This document shows positions 47,794-57,530 of a DNA stretch of 64,000 nucleotides, in pieces. The stretch is from Vibrio gigantis. GTDB lineage: Bacteria; Pseudomonadota; Gammaproteobacteria; Enterobacterales; Vibrionaceae. The DNA lies in contig NZ_AP025492.1 in the NCBI RefSeq assembly GCF_024347515.1, positions 682,001 to 746,000 of the forward strand. Reading direction: 5' to 3'. The notes below the pieces were generated by a model. It ran no database searches. It was not told the DNA's origin and was given only the letters and a program-made list of their open reading frames with translations. Numbering within the stretch: the first letter of the stretch is position 1; each line of letters opens with the position of its first letter. The translations under genes and the position numbers were made by a program.

Positions 47794-47887
47794 TAAAGGC
47801 AAGTTGAACGTCTATGCGAGTGTTTTATATCAATTTGGGGCGCAAACACGCCTGTCACTTGCATTGAAAACGAATTCTGGAGATATC

Positions 47888-48469
47888 ATGAGCAACGAAG
47901 AAAACAAAGTAACCGAAGAAGAACTAGATCAGATCATTGCTGAAGCTGAGAAAGTTGAAGAAGCTGAACTGAATGAAGACGCTGCTGATGAGCAGGAAGC
48001 AAAAATCGCTCAACTAGAAGCAGCACTGCTTTCTAGCGAATCTAAAGTGAAAGAGCAGCAAGATTCTGTTCTTCGCGCAAAAGCTGAAGTTGAAAACATG
48101 CGTCGCCGTAGTGAACAAGAAATTGATAAAGCTCGTAAATTCGCTTTGAACAAATTTGCTGAAGGCCTACTTCCTGTAATCGACAACCTAGAGCGCGCAA
48201 TGCAAGCTGCAGATGCTGAAAACGAAGTGGTTAAGCCACTGTTTGAAGGTGTTGAGCTAACGCACAAAACGTTCGTAGACACAGTTGCTAAGTTTGGTCT
48301 TAAAGAGATCAACCCTGAAGGTGAAGTCTTCAACCCTGAATTCCACCAAGCAATGTCTATCCAAGAAAGCCCAGATCACGAATCAAACACGGTTATGTTT
48401 GTGATGCAAAAAGGCTACGAATTAAACGGTCGTGTGGTTCGCCCAGCGATGGTAATGGTTGCTAAGTAA
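47888..48469 (+). CDS. grpE: GrpE, nucleotide exchange factor of DnaK
   Basis: GrpE releases ADP from DnaK to complete the chaperone cycle. The 193-residue protein has a charged N-terminal region ([19 protein letters not shown]), a long coiled-coil helix ([29 protein letters not shown]) and the C-terminal beta domain ([13 protein letters not shown]...[20 protein letters not shown]). I start at ATG 47888, preceded by GGAG; the frame to 47804 is not conserved. Its sigma-32 promoter matches a heat-shock role. dnaK lies 2.1 kb downstream, with an unrelated transporter between. Confidence 0.97.
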   Translation: MSNEENKVTEEELDQIIAEAEKVEEAELNEDAADEQEAKIAQLEAALLSSESKVKEQQDSVLRAKAEVENMRRRSEQEIDKARKFALNKFAEGLLPVIDNLERAMQAADAENEVVKPLFEGVELTHKTFVDTVAKFGLKEINPEGEVFNPEFHQAMSIQESPDHESNTVMFVMQKGYELNGRVVRPAMVMVAK

Positions 48470-48556
48470 TTACGGTATTCCGTTGCCAAGTGATTGACTG
48501 GCACATTGACTGAGTAAGTCGCGGCAGCAAAAGAAATCACTGGTTTACGTAAAATA

Positions 48557-48585
48557 AAAAGAGAGGCATATGCCTCTCTTTTTTT
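48557..48585 (+). terminator. Terminator of grpE
   Basis: Near-perfect palindrome AGAGAGGCAT/ATGCCTCTCT flanked by A-run and T7. Confidence 0.92.
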
Positions 48586-48858
48586 GTGCCTATAACTTGA
48601 GAGTCCATATAAACAAGCATAAAAATCGCATTAAGAATGTCGTTCTTTTTATTTTATTAAGATCAGCGATTTAGAGTTTTGTGTTATGAAACTTGTTGTG
48701 AATGAGTAAATGTTTTGATGTCACATTTGTGATTATTTTGTAAATAAATACTTTTAATTGTTATCTTTGTATGTAAAATCCACTGCCATATAGCGATTTT
48801 AGTCGCATATACAACTATAAAAGTACAAATTTCAAACACAACAAACTGGAGAAGAACG

Positions 48859-50133
48859 ATGGATAAATCGCTCTCAAGTAAAATTTTTGTAGGCTTGTTT
48901 GCCGGTCTACTTATTGGTACTGCTATTCAGTACCTATTCAGCGGTATTGCTATTTTTGATACGTATCTACTAGGCGCTGCAGAAGGTGCTGGTGGTATGT
49001 TCGTATCACTTATCAAATTGCTTGTAGTTCCTCTTGTATACGTATCTATTGTTTGCGGTATTGTTGAGCTAAAAGATATTCGTTCATTTGGTCGTCTTGG
49101 TGGTAAAACCTTTGGTCTTTACATTATTAACACCATCATCGCGATTTCAGCAGCGCTAACGATTGGTCTTATTTTCCAACCAGGTGCAGGTGCGAATCTA
49201 GCGGGTACGGTTTCTGAGACAATTGCGCTTACAACAACTGAAACACCAGACATCTTCTCTCTTGTTGTTAACATTGTTCCTAGCAACCCTGTAGAAGCGT
49301 TTGCAAGTGGCGACATGCTACAAATCATCTTCATGGCGATTCTGACAGGTCTTGCTATCCAAGCTCTTGATTCTCGTGGTGGCCCAGCTATCAAGACGTT
49401 CAAGATGGCTAACGAAATCATGATGAAGCTTATCGGCCTAGTAATGAGCCTTGCGCCATACGGTGTATTCGCTCTGATGATTCAACTGGGTGCTACACTG
49501 GATGCCAACACGCTAATGTCAGTTGCTGGCTACGTAGCACTTGTTGTTGCAATGCTTGTGTTCTGGATTTTCTTCTTCTACCCAATGATGGTTGGTTCGT
49601 TCACTGGTATTTCTCCAAAGCAGTTCCTACGTGCAACTCGTGAGCAAGTTCTATTCTCACTATCTACAGCAAGTTCGAATGCAACAATCCCAGTAACAAT
49701 GCGTACTCTTACTGACAAACTAAACGTATCTAAGTCAGTTGCGGGCTTCGGTGTACCGCTAGGTGCAACGATGAACATGTCTGGTGTATCTATCTACATC
49801 GCACTGGCAACTATGTTCGTAGCAAACGCATTTGGTCAGCCAATCAACACTGCTGATATCTTCACTCTAGGTCTAACTATCCTGCTTCTTTCTATCGGTG
49901 CTGGTGGTGTTCCAGGTGGCGGTGTAGTAATGGTAGGTGTTCTATTGCACCAACTAGGTTTGCCACCAGAAGGTCTAGCGATTGTTGCTGCTGTTGACCG
50001 TATCTGTGACATGTTCTGTACTTCTTCAAACGTAGTAGGTGATACAGCGGTTAACACTATCGTTGCTAAATCTGAAAACGAAATTGGCGTTGAAGCAGAC
50101 GAAGAAGTTGAACTGAAGAAAGCTGAAGCTTAA
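48859..50133 (+). CDS. Dicarboxylate/amino acid:cation symporter (DAACS family)
   Basis: A 424-residue GltP/DctA-type transporter with about eight helices and two hairpins. Visible family motifs are the serine-rich SLSTASSNATIPVT, GATMNMSGVSIYIALATMFVANAFG (NMDG-like) and GAGGVPGGGVVM. It probably couples glutamate, aspartate or C4-dicarboxylate uptake to Na+ or H+. Exact substrate cannot be told from sequence. It has its own AT-rich leader after the grpE terminator. Confidence 0.9.
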   Translation: MDKSLSSKIFVGLFAGLLIGTAIQYLFSGIAIFDTYLLGAAEGAGGMFVSLIKLLVVPLVYVSIVCGIVELKDIRSFGRLGGKTFGLYIINTIIAISAALTIGLIFQPGAGANLAGTVSETIALTTTETPDIFSLVVNIVPSNPVEAFASGDMLQIIFMAILTGLAIQALDSRGGPAIKTFKMANEIMMKLIGLVMSLAPYGVFALMIQLGATLDANTLMSVAGYVALVVAMLVFWIFFFYPMMVGSFTGISPKQFLRATREQVLFSLSTASSNATIPVTMRTLTDKLNVSKSVAGFGVPLGATMNMSGVSIYIALATMFVANAFGQPINTADIFTLGLTILLLSIGAGGVPGGGVVMVGVLLHQLGLPPEGLAIVAAVDRICDMFCTSSNVVGDTAVNTIVAKSENEIGVEADEEVELKKAEA

Positions 50134-50186
50134 TTCAAAGACTCTTTTCGCTATAGATTAAATCTGAGCTGAAACCCTGAGTAGAT

Positions 50187-50214
50187 AAACGGAGCCCTAG
50201 TGGCTCCGTTTTTT
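50187..50214 (+). terminator. Terminator of the DAACS transporter gene
   Basis: AACGGAGCC (50188-50196) pairs with GGCTCCGTT (50202-50210), followed by T residues. Confidence 0.9.
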
Positions 50215-50448
50215 ATTGGGTGAGAAAGTCACTTTATCTATTTTGACTCAAAAAATGATGGTGGAGCCTGAATGGTTGTGTGAGAGGACCTCTTTGATCG
50301 TCAGCTGACAGAAACAGGGGACTGCTACAAGAATGAATGATTGAGGGCGAATAAACCCAGTTATGGGACTTATATAGGCGGTAATGATATGTATTCGTGC
50401 CTAATCATTCCTTTTATTAAAATAAATGTAAAAAAATCCGTTTTTACC

Positions 50449-50477
50449 CTTGAAAAGGCTTCGTGAGCCCTTATCTA
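50449..50477 (+). promoter_or_regulatory. Candidate sigma-32 promoter 1 of dnaK
   Basis: CTTGAA at 50449-50454 and CCCTTATCTA at 50468-50477 with 13-base spacing. It resembles the RpoH consensus with one mismatch in the -10 C-run. Confidence 0.6.
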
Positions 50478-50527
50478 TGGTGCATACGAAAGCAAATTAC
50501 ATTTGCACTTTAATTTTGTGTATTAGG

Positions 50528-50555
50528 GTTGAATCCCTGATTCCCACCCCCACAT
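50528..50555 (+). promoter_or_regulatory. Candidate sigma-32 promoter 2 of dnaK
   Basis: GTTGAA at 50528-50533, 14-base spacer, CCCCACAT at 50548-50555, 48 bases before ATG. It fits the RpoH -10 (CCCCATNT) except at one position. A small palindrome CCCACATATGTGGG overlaps its -10. Confidence 0.7.
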
Positions 50556-50602
50556 ATGTGGGTATAGCAAAAACTAAATAATATATATTCGGAGATGGCC
50601 TG

Positions 50603-52516
50603 ATGGGTAAAATCATTGGTATTGATTTAGGTACTACTAACTCTTGTGTTGCTGTTCTTGACGGCGACAAACCACGCGTAATTGAAAATGCTGAAGGCGA
50701 ACGTACAACAGCATCGGTAATCGCATACACAGAAGGCGAAACGCTAGTTGGTCAACCTGCAAAACGTCAAGCTGTTACTAACCCTCAAAACACACTATTC
50801 GCTATCAAGCGTCTAATTGGTCGTCGTTTTGAAGATGAAGAAGTTCAACGCGATATCGAAATCATGCCTTTCAACATTGTTAAGGCTGACAACGGTGATG
50901 CATGGGTTGAAGCGCAAGGCCAAAAAATGGCTGCTCCTCAAGTATCTGCTGAAGTTCTTAAGAAGATGAAGAAAACAGCTGAAGACTTCCTAGGCGAAGA
51001 AGTAACTGGCGCAGTTGTTACTGTTCCTGCTTACTTCAACGATGCTCAACGTCAAGCAACTAAAGATGCTGGCCGTATCGCTGGTCTAGATGTTAAACGT
51101 ATCATCAACGAACCAACTGCTGCTGCTCTAGCTTACGGTCTAGACAAGCAAGGTGGCGATCGCACTATCGCTGTATACGACCTTGGTGGTGGTACATTCG
51201 ATATCTCTATCATCGAAATCGATGAAGTAGAAGGCGAGAAAACTTTCGAAGTTCTTTCAACTAACGGTGATACTCACCTTGGTGGTGAAGATTTCGATAA
51301 TCGCATGATCAACTACCTAGTCGATGAGTTCAAGAAAGAGCAAGGTATCGACCTTAAAGCTGATCCACTAGCAATGCAGCGTGTTAAAGAAGCAGCAGAA
51401 AAAGCGAAAATCGAGCTTTCTTCTACTACTCAAACTGACGTAAACCTTCCTTACGTTACTGCTGATGCGACTGGTCCTAAGCACATGAACATCAAAGTGA
51501 CTCGTGCGAAGCTTGAGTCTCTAGTTGAAGACCTAGTTCAACGTTCTCTTGAGCCGCTAAAAGTAGCTCTTGCTGATGCTGACCTATCTGTAGGCGAAAT
51601 CACTGACGTTATCCTAGTTGGTGGTCAAACTCGTATGCCTATGGTTCAAGCTAAAGTAACTGAATTCTTCGGTAAAGAGCCACGTAAAGACGTGAACCCT
51701 GACGAAGCTGTTGCAATGGGTGCTGCTGTTCAAGGTGGTGTACTAGCTGGTGACGTTAAAGACGTTCTACTACTAGACGTTACTCCTCTATCTTTCGGTA
51801 TCGAAACGATGGGCGGCGTAATGACTAAGCTAATTGAGAAAAACACAACTATCCCGACTAAAGCGGATCAAGTGTTCTCTACAGCTGAAGACAACCAAAA
51901 CGCAGTAACTATCCACGTTCTTCAAGGCGAGCGTAAGCAAGCGACTTACAACAAGTCTCTTGGTCAGTTCAACCTAGAAGGTATCCAACCAGCACCACGT
52001 GGCATGCCACAAATCGAAGTAACATTCGACCTAGATGCTGATGGTATCCTGAACGTATCTGCTAAAGATAAAGCAACTGGTAAAGAGCAGAAGATCACTA
52101 TCCAAGCATCAGGCGGTCTGTCTGAGGAAGAGATCGAAGCAATGGTACAAGAAGCAGAAGCTAACAAAGAAGCGGACAAAAAGTTCGAAGAGCTAGTAAC
52201 TGCACGTAACCAAGCTGACCAAATGATTCACGGTACTCGTAAGCAAGTAGAAGAAGCTGGTGAGGCTCTACCTGCAGACGAGAAAGAGAAGATCGAAGCA
52301 GCTATCACGGCACTAGAAGAAGTTAAGTCTGGTAACGACAAAGAAGCTATCGACGCTAAAGTTCAAGAACTTATGCAAGCAGCTCAAAAGCTAATGGAAA
52401 TTGCTCAACAGAAAGCTCAAGCTGAACAAGCTGGTGCTGATGCAGGTGAGCAACCTAAGCAAGACGACGATGTGGTAGACGCAGAGTTTGAAGAAGTTAA
52501 AGACGACAAAAAATAA
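50603..52516 (+). CDS. dnaK: DnaK, Hsp70 chaperone
   Basis: DnaK is the main Hsp70 for folding and disaggregation. The 637-residue protein has the phosphate-1 motif [15 protein letters not shown], phosphate-2 [14 protein letters not shown], the adenosine motif [11 protein letters not shown], the interdomain linker [13 protein letters not shown] and a full lid with the acidic C-terminal tail ([12 protein letters not shown]). It forms the conserved dnaK-dnaJ pair, with two candidate sigma-32 promoters upstream. It is distinct from the shorter HscA. Confidence 0.98.
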   Translation: MGKIIGIDLGTTNSCVAVLDGDKPRVIENAEGERTTASVIAYTEGETLVGQPAKRQAVTNPQNTLFAIKRLIGRRFEDEEVQRDIEIMPFNIVKADNGDAWVEAQGQKMAAPQVSAEVLKKMKKTAEDFLGEEVTGAVVTVPAYFNDAQRQATKDAGRIAGLDVKRIINEPTAAALAYGLDKQGGDRTIAVYDLGGGTFDISIIEIDEVEGEKTFEVLSTNGDTHLGGEDFDNRMINYLVDEFKKEQGIDLKADPLAMQRVKEAAEKAKIELSSTTQTDVNLPYVTADATGPKHMNIKVTRAKLESLVEDLVQRSLEPLKVALADADLSVGEITDVILVGGQTRMPMVQAKVTEFFGKEPRKDVNPDEAVAMGAAVQGGVLAGDVKDVLLLDVTPLSFGIETMGGVMTKLIEKNTTIPTKADQVFSTAEDNQNAVTIHVLQGERKQATYNKSLGQFNLEGIQPAPRGMPQIEVTFDLDADGILNVSAKDKATGKEQKITIQASGGLSEEEIEAMVQEAEANKEADKKFEELVTARNQADQMIHGTRKQVEEAGEALPADEKEKIEAAITALEEVKSGNDKEAIDAKVQELMQAAQKLMEIAQQKAQAEQAGADAGEQPKQDDDVVDAEFEEVKDDKK

Positions 52517-52530
52517 TTTTTCGTCGCTAT

Positions 52531-52604
52531 AACACGTGATTTCTACGTCGAAGGTACTCACTTACATCCGTAAGCTCCGTGCCTTCTCCTTGAACTAACG
52601 TGTT
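52531..52604 (+). other. Multi-stem RNA structure in the dnaK-dnaJ spacer, part 1
   Basis: Outer pair AACACGT (52531)/ACGTGTT (52598) encloses GAAGGTAC/GTGCCTTC and an inner CTTAC/GTAAG stem. There is no T-run, so it looks like a structured spacer rather than a terminator. Confidence 0.55.
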
Positions 52605-52692
52605 TTAGCTTAGAAAAGTCGTTTTTCGATTTCTAAATATACGGGCGTCAGAGGTAACTCTCACGCCCGTAAATTTGTATTTAGACTTGTCG

Positions 52693-52745
52693 ATCTAGAT
52701 AATAGCTTTATTCGGCGTTTCAGCCGGCAGAACTTTTATCTAGAT
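52693..52745 (+). other. Long-range hairpin in the dnaK-dnaJ spacer, part 2
   Basis: ATCTAGATAA (52693-52702) pairs perfectly with TTATCTAGAT (52736-52745), with CGGC/GCCG inside. A separate ACGGGCGT/ACGCCCGT hairpin lies just upstream (about 52642-52672). Confidence 0.55.
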
Positions 52746-52805
52746 TGATACACAGACTACTGAAGTGATCATTCGGTAGTAGCAATTATTTTGGTGACCT
52801 AGAAC

Positions 52806-53954
52806 ATGTCAAAACGTGATTTTTACGAAGTATTAGGCGTAAGCCGCGATGCATCAGAGCGCGATATTAAAAAAGCGTACAAACGCTTAGCGATGAAATT
52901 CCACCCGGACCGTAACCAGGGTGACGACACCGCAGCAGATAAGTTTAAAGAAGTAAAAGTAGCGTACGAGATCCTTACCGATTCTCAAAAGAAAGCAGCT
53001 TACGATCAATACGGTCACGCAGCCTTTGAACAAGGTGGTATGGGCGGCGGCGGTGGTTTCGGCGGCGGTGGCCAAGGTGACTTCGGCGATATCTTCGGTG
53101 ACGTATTTGGCGACATCTTCGGCGGCGGTCGTCGTGGTGGTGGTCAACAGCGTGCACAACGCGGTTCAGATCTACGTTACAACATGGAACTTTCTCTAGA
53201 AGAAGCGGTTCGTGGTGTTTCTAAAGAGATTGAAGTACCAACTCTTGTCGAGTGTGACACTTGTGACGGTAGTGGCGCGAAATCGGGCTCTTCAGCACAA
53301 ACGTGTGGCACTTGTCATGGTCACGGCCAAGTACAAATGCGTCAAGGTTTCTTCGCGGTTCAACAGACTTGTCCTACTTGTAATGGTAAAGGCAAGATCA
53401 TCAAAGACCCATGTAACTCTTGTCACGGTCAAGGCCGTAAGCAGAAGACGAAAACACTTAACGTTAAGATCCCTGCTGGTGTTGATACTGGCGATCGTAT
53501 TCGTCTATCTGGCGAAGGCGAAGCGGGAGAGCAAGGCGCTCCAGCTGGTGACCTATACGTACAAGTACACGTAAAAGAGCACAACATCTTCGAGCGTGAC
53601 GGCAACAACCTTTACTGTGAAGTTCCAGTAAGCTTCTCTATGGCAGCTCTAGGCGGTGAAGTTGAAGTTCCAACATTGGATGGTCGTGTAAACCTTAAAG
53701 TGCCAGAAGAAACACAAACGGGCCGTATGTTCCGTATGCGTGGCAAAGGCGTGAAAGGTGTTCGTGGCGGCGGTGTGGGTGACCTAATCGTTAAGCTAGT
53801 GGTTGAAACGCCGGTTAAGCTAAGCTCTCGTCAGAAAGAACTACTGCGTGAATTCGAAGAAACATGTTGTGGCGAAGCGGCAAGCAAGCACAAACCAAAA
53901 TCTGAAGGTTTCTTCAGCGGCGTTAAGAACTTCTTCGATGACCTAACTAAGTAA
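52806..53954 (+). CDS. dnaJ: DnaJ, Hsp40 co-chaperone
   Basis: DnaJ delivers substrates to DnaK. The 382-residue protein has an N-terminal J domain with HPD ([10 protein letters not shown]), a Gly/Phe-rich linker rich in GGGG and GDIFGDVFG. Four CxxCxGxG zinc repeats ([32 protein letters not shown]) and the C-terminal peptide-binding domain follow. It follows dnaK after a structured spacer and faces the pilE-like gene. Confidence 0.98.
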   Translation: MSKRDFYEVLGVSRDASERDIKKAYKRLAMKFHPDRNQGDDTAADKFKEVKVAYEILTDSQKKAAYDQYGHAAFEQGGMGGGGGFGGGGQGDFGDIFGDVFGDIFGGGRRGGGQQRAQRGSDLRYNMELSLEEAVRGVSKEIEVPTLVECDTCDGSGAKSGSSAQTCGTCHGHGQVQMRQGFFAVQQTCPTCNGKGKIIKDPCNSCHGQGRKQKTKTLNVKIPAGVDTGDRIRLSGEGEAGEQGAPAGDLYVQVHVKEHNIFERDGNNLYCEVPVSFSMAALGGEVEVPTLDGRVNLKVPEETQTGRMFRMRGKGVKGVRGGGVGDLIVKLVVETPVKLSSRQKELLREFEETCCGEAASKHKPKSEGFFSGVKNFFDDLTK

Positions 53955-53992
53955 TTAGGTTATTGATACTTTAACTTAATGACGAAAATATA

Positions 53993-54019
53993 AAGTCTGC
54001 ACATGTAGCAGGCTTTTTT
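53993..54019 (+). terminator. Terminator of dnaKJ
   Basis: AAGTCTGC (53993-54000) pairs with GCAGGCTT (54008-54015, one G-T pair), followed by T6. Confidence 0.85.
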
Positions 54020-54080
54020 GTATCTGTCGAAAGCAGAAAAAGATAACAGGTAATGCATGAGATTGATTGGCTTACCCTCA

Positions 54081-54512
54081 CTATTTCCAACACGCTTCTG
54101 GCTCAGAGGCGCCAGAATGGTGTAACTCCAAAATATCAGTCGTCGAATCTAAGCAGTCATCGTTTATTTGTGCTGAAAGTGGTTCAGCCTGAATCGAATA
54201 GGTGGTGGTGCTGGCCGAAACTGCTAACGTGTAGCGACTGGTATCCGTATCGCAAAACAAACATGTCCCTCCAGAAATAATATTCTCCGCTGCCGACGCG
54301 TAGCTTCCCTTGTATAGCGTCTCCATTTCCAATTGTATCTTTGCCATATCAGCTATAGCTGTGACTCGATGTGCCTTGATTACATGGCTTATATAACTAG
54401 GATAGGCAATGGCACCAAGTATCCCCACAATGGCGACAGCGAGCAATAATTCGATCAATGTCATTCCTTTCATGCTTAAGTTGTTGTTGTTGCATATATT
54501 TCTTCGAATCAT
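54081..54512 (-). CDS. pilE: Type IV minor pilin, PilE-like
   Basis: The protein has a prepilin cleavage site KG|MTLIELLLAVAIVGILGAIAYP with Glu at +5, followed by a typical pilin head with late cysteines (CLFCDTDT; DDCLDS; EACWK). Start is uncertain: ATG 54512 has AAGGAAA upstream and gives a 16-residue leader with an Asn run encoded by TTG/AAC repeats; ATG 54473 gives only MKG. It is divergent from fimT and convergent with dnaJ. V. cholerae has a minor-pilin cluster after dnaJ (from memory) that serves the DNA-uptake pilus. Confidence 0.85.
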   Translation of the reverse strand: MIRRNICNNNNLSMKGMTLIELLLAVAIVGILGAIAYPSYISHVIKAHRVTAIADMAKIQLEMETLYKGSYASAAENIISGGTCLFCDTDTSRYTLAVSASTTTYSIQAEPLSAQINDDCLDSTTDILELHHSGASEPEACWK

Positions 54513-54614
54513 CGCGAGTAGTTTCCTTTCATAACTCTGTCTATTTTTCTCCGGTGGTAGCATCGGCGCAAGATTAAATACGGTTACGCATCAGATTACA
54601 TAGGAATTTGGGAA

Positions 54615-55121
54615 ATGACTCGCGGGTTTACTTTATTAGAGCTGTTAGTAACGGTATCGGTACTGTCGATACTGATAGCTGCGGCTGCCCCGAGTTTTAG
54701 TTCAGTTACAGAAACCGTCAAGATGCAGCGACTTGCCGGAGAGTTGAATGGCTTTCTCATTCAGGCCAAGTCTGAATCGGTCAAAAGGAACCAAGATCTG
54801 TGGGTGCATTTCTCTATGGATAAAAATGAAGTGCAATCAACCGGGGAGTGGACTGTAAGGTTAAAGCCTACGGAAGATCTTTCTGGAGAAACCTTGCTGC
54901 AGTTGTCGGGGGCACCATTTCGAGATGTCTCGTTTTCTCATAATTATACAGGTGCCAGAATCAGTTTTGAGAGTGTGAGAGGACGGCCAGCTAGAGGCAC
55001 GATTTACCTTTATCCAAATACAGCCTCTACAGACCGATTGTTGGTTAAATTATCTAGCCCTCCAGGGCGTATAAAAGTGTGTGGCGAGTTGAGTGCGCAG
55101 TATGGCTACGATGCGTGCTAA
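54615..55121 (+). CDS. fimT: FimT/GspH-like minor pseudopilin
   Basis: The 168-residue protein starts MTRGFTLLELLVTVSVLSILIAAAAPSF, with cleavage after RG and Glu at +5. The head contains GspH/FimT-like segments. FimT in related systems binds DNA during natural transformation. It is the first of four overlapping pilin genes; pilW starts inside its 3' end. AGGAATTTGGGAA precedes ATG. Confidence 0.88.
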   Translation: MTRGFTLLELLVTVSVLSILIAAAAPSFSSVTETVKMQRLAGELNGFLIQAKSESVKRNQDLWVHFSMDKNEVQSTGEWTVRLKPTEDLSGETLLQLSGAPFRDVSFSHNYTGARISFESVRGRPARGTIYLYPNTASTDRLLVKLSSPPGRIKVCGELSAQYGYDAC

Positions 55122-55734
55122 GTCAGTTGTGGTAGGACTCAGCAAGCAACAAGGCTCTTCATTGATAGAGCTAATGGTGGCGTCTGTGATTGGTATCTTC
55201 GCGATCTCGATTATCGGGAGTGTTTTTATCACCGGGCAGAGAATTGCCAAAGATAAGGGCATCGAGTTACTGCTGCTGCAAAACCTAACCAGCACTATGC
55301 AGGTTATGAAAGAGGATATCCAACGAGCGGGGTACGATGGATCTAATGGTTACTCAATCAAGTTGTCTGGGGCTACGGATACCATTCAAGTGAGCGGTGG
55401 TATTGCCGTTGGCTTTGTCTATTTCAGAGAGGGCTCGAACGCAAATAAAGATAATCGAAATATCGTTTACAGGAAAAGTGGGACCAAACTGCAAATATGT
55501 GAGAAGGGCACCGCAGTATCAGAGGCGATACCTACATTTAATCAAGTTACTGGATGTTACTCACTCTTCGATGACAGCCTCATTGATGTTGATGAATTCA
55601 GCATTACTTCTCAAGTATTAGAGCAGAACTCAATTAAAACCACGCTTACCGATATTCGTATTACGGCTTCAATTCCAACTGTAGGTGTTTCCAAATCGAT
55701 TTCGGTTTCCGTTAAACAAAGGAACTGGCAATGA
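55102..55734 (+). CDS. pilW: PilW-like minor pilin
   Basis: The 210-residue protein has the prepilin motif QQG|SSLIELMVASVIGIFAISIIGSVF (Glu at +5) and a PilW-type body (LQNLTSTMQVMKEDIQRAGYDG). Start codon is uncertain among GTG 55093, ATG 55102 and ATG 55111; all overlap the end of fimT. Its stop overlaps the next start (ATGA), so the cluster is translationally coupled. Confidence 0.82.
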   Translation: MATMRAKSVVVGLSKQQGSSLIELMVASVIGIFAISIIGSVFITGQRIAKDKGIELLLLQNLTSTMQVMKEDIQRAGYDGSNGYSIKLSGATDTIQVSGGIAVGFVYFREGSNANKDNRNIVYRKSGTKLQICEKGTAVSEAIPTFNQVTGCYSLFDDSLIDVDEFSITSQVLEQNSIKTTLTDIRITASIPTVGVSKSISVSVKQRNWQ

Positions 55735-57071
55735 TGATATTTAGAAAGCAACACGGCGTGGTGACTTTGTTGGTGACATCGGTTCTTTTAGTTGGAGCTT
55801 TAGTGGTGATGCTAGGTACATACCGCAGTGTTTTTCATCAAATTAAAGTTGCTCAGAATGAGGTTCAGGGAAGACAAGAACATTGGCGTTCGGAAGGAGG
55901 TTTAGAATGTACCTACTCCTACTTACTTGAATTAGACAAGACCATTGCTGATATCAAAGACGGCAGTGCTCGCCCTGCGGACTTTTCTGATTGGTGTTCA
56001 CCCTACGAAAATAAACCGCAGATCGAAATCTCTAATACTACGACTTCTAGTGCTTATATCGTAGCTTCATCCTCAAACGCACAGTCACTTTTTAAGACAA
56101 TAAGAGAAAGCTCTCAGCTCGGTAGTGGAGCTATTCAGTCTACGGGACCTATTGAGCTTATTGGTACCTTAAGCATCAAACCAACAGCAAGAGAAGAGCC
56201 AATTAGTGGCAATGAATATGAGTGTATCAGTGTGTCTTTTGCTGACCTGTTCACTTATCAATATGACGCAACACACGGTGATTCAGGCCAAGCTTTAGGG
56301 TTAGAGGTGTTAGATCCGAGTGCTGGTGGTCCCTTTTCTGGTTTCGACGGCATCTGTCACGGTGATTATAAAACACAGATCCCTAAAGCCAGTTCGGGGA
56401 GTAGTTATTCAATCTACGCTCCTGACTATTATCAAGGAACGAATCCACTTCCTTTCAAGAAAGACTTTAATCCTGATCCGAATATGAACCCGTTTTACAC
56501 TTTCTTTGGTGTCGCTAAAACAGATCAAAACATTGTCGACTTATCGCAAGATGCTGATTTGTTTAAGCATGTTCAGCTATTGAATGCGACTGAGTGCGGC
56601 CCAGAGATCATGGATCACTTTACGGCTGGGCAAACCAAGGGGCTGTGGATTGAAGGGAATTGCCATATCAATGCTGCGGTTGCGGCCACAATCAATCCAT
56701 CGCAGCTTTTGGTTGTGCAAGATGGTGTGCTTGCGTTGAATGGAGCCATGGCTTACAACGGAGTGATTTATCATTTGGTTGATTATCAAAAGAGTCATGT
56801 GAAAACTAGAGTTGATGGTTTCTGGAATTCGCTTGCTGCTAATAACGTGTTTGCGCCTTTTATTAAAGACATTGATGAGGCTAGCGTAATTAAAAAAAGT
56901 GTCGGGATTCAGTTTGCATCTGGTTTGCCTTCTGGTGGCCTTATTTTTGATTCACCTGCTGGTGTGACGACCATTGTTGGTGACATGGACTTAGATTTTC
57001 GTGCGGATTCTAACCCGATTGATCCGCCTTCAACATATCAGTGGAAGCGAGGCTCATGGAATGATTTCTAA
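55731..57071 (+). CDS. PilX-like component, unusually long
   Basis: The 446-residue protein starts MMIFRKQHG|VVTLLVTSVLLVGALVVMLGTY, positioned where PilX lies in minor-pilin operons. The N-terminal helix looks like PilX, but there is no Glu at +5 (it is Leu), as in other GspK/PilX tip subunits. PilX proteins are normally near 200 residues, so this head is about twice as long and of unknown content. It overlaps pilW by four bases (ATGA) and pilV by eleven. Confidence 0.75.
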   Translation: MMIFRKQHGVVTLLVTSVLLVGALVVMLGTYRSVFHQIKVAQNEVQGRQEHWRSEGGLECTYSYLLELDKTIADIKDGSARPADFSDWCSPYENKPQIEISNTTTSSAYIVASSSNAQSLFKTIRESSQLGSGAIQSTGPIELIGTLSIKPTAREEPISGNEYECISVSFADLFTYQYDATHGDSGQALGLEVLDPSAGGPFSGFDGICHGDYKTQIPKASSGSSYSIYAPDYYQGTNPLPFKKDFNPDPNMNPFYTFFGVAKTDQNIVDLSQDADLFKHVQLLNATECGPEIMDHFTAGQTKGLWIEGNCHINAAVAATINPSQLLVVQDGVLALNGAMAYNGVIYHLVDYQKSHVKTRVDGFWNSLAANNVFAPFIKDIDEASVIKKSVGIQFASGLPSGGLIFDSPAGVTTIVGDMDLDFRADSNPIDPPSTYQWKRGSWNDF

Positions 57072-57510
57072 GAATTCAGGTTTTAGCTTGATAGAGGTTC
57101 TTATCTCTTTTCTGTTGATTGGCGTTGCCTCACTAGGGTTGGTTAAATTGCAGGTCTACGCTGAACAAAAATCGGATTTTGCGCTCCACAGCGTAGAGGC
57201 GTTGCATTTTGCTGAAAGGCAGATGGAGTATTATCGAACTCGGGCGTCTAATACGAGTGGGGCGTTAGGTTTAATTCCTTTTTCGGAACTAAATCAGGCG
57301 AGTCATTGTCTCAACATAGCAAGTTCAGATCCTTTATCCGGTTTGTCAGGTTCTGTGTATGCAATGACTTGTGAAGTGACTAACGCGGGCGGTGCTTTGT
57401 CTAGTGCGTTAAAAAGCATTACTGTCACAATTGCATGGCAAGATCGTATGAACCATGCGCAAAGTATTTACCTAGAAACTATGCTCTCCAAATACAGTGA
57501 GTTTGATTGA
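57061..57510 (+). CDS. pilV: PilV-like minor pilin
   Basis: The 149-residue protein begins MISKNSGFSLIEVLISFLLIGVASLGLVKLQ, with cleavage SG|FSLIE and Glu at +5, a PilV/GspI-type arrangement. It starts inside the 3' end of the PilX-like gene. It is the last of the forward minor-pilin genes; no PilY1 gene follows, since an AbgT transporter is next. Confidence 0.85.
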   Translation: MISKNSGFSLIEVLISFLLIGVASLGLVKLQVYAEQKSDFALHSVEALHFAERQMEYYRTRASNTSGALGLIPFSELNQASHCLNIASSDPLSGLSGSVYAMTCEVTNAGGALSSALKSITVTIAWQDRMNHAQSIYLETMLSKYSEFD

Positions 57511-57515
57511 ACCTC

Positions 57516-57530
57516 AAGCAAACGTTTACT
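57516..57530 (+). promoter_or_regulatory. LacI-family (PurR-like) half-palindromic site downstream of pilV
   Basis: AAGCAAACGTTTACT. It shares AAGCAAACGTTT with the guaA PurR box at 22866 but has a poorer right half. It lies 279 bases before the AbgT gene. Confidence 0.4.

Noticed and set aside
48715..48765. CRP-like site TTTGTGATTATTTTGTAA before the DAACS transporter
   Set aside because: Only one half-site fits TGTGA; the other does not.
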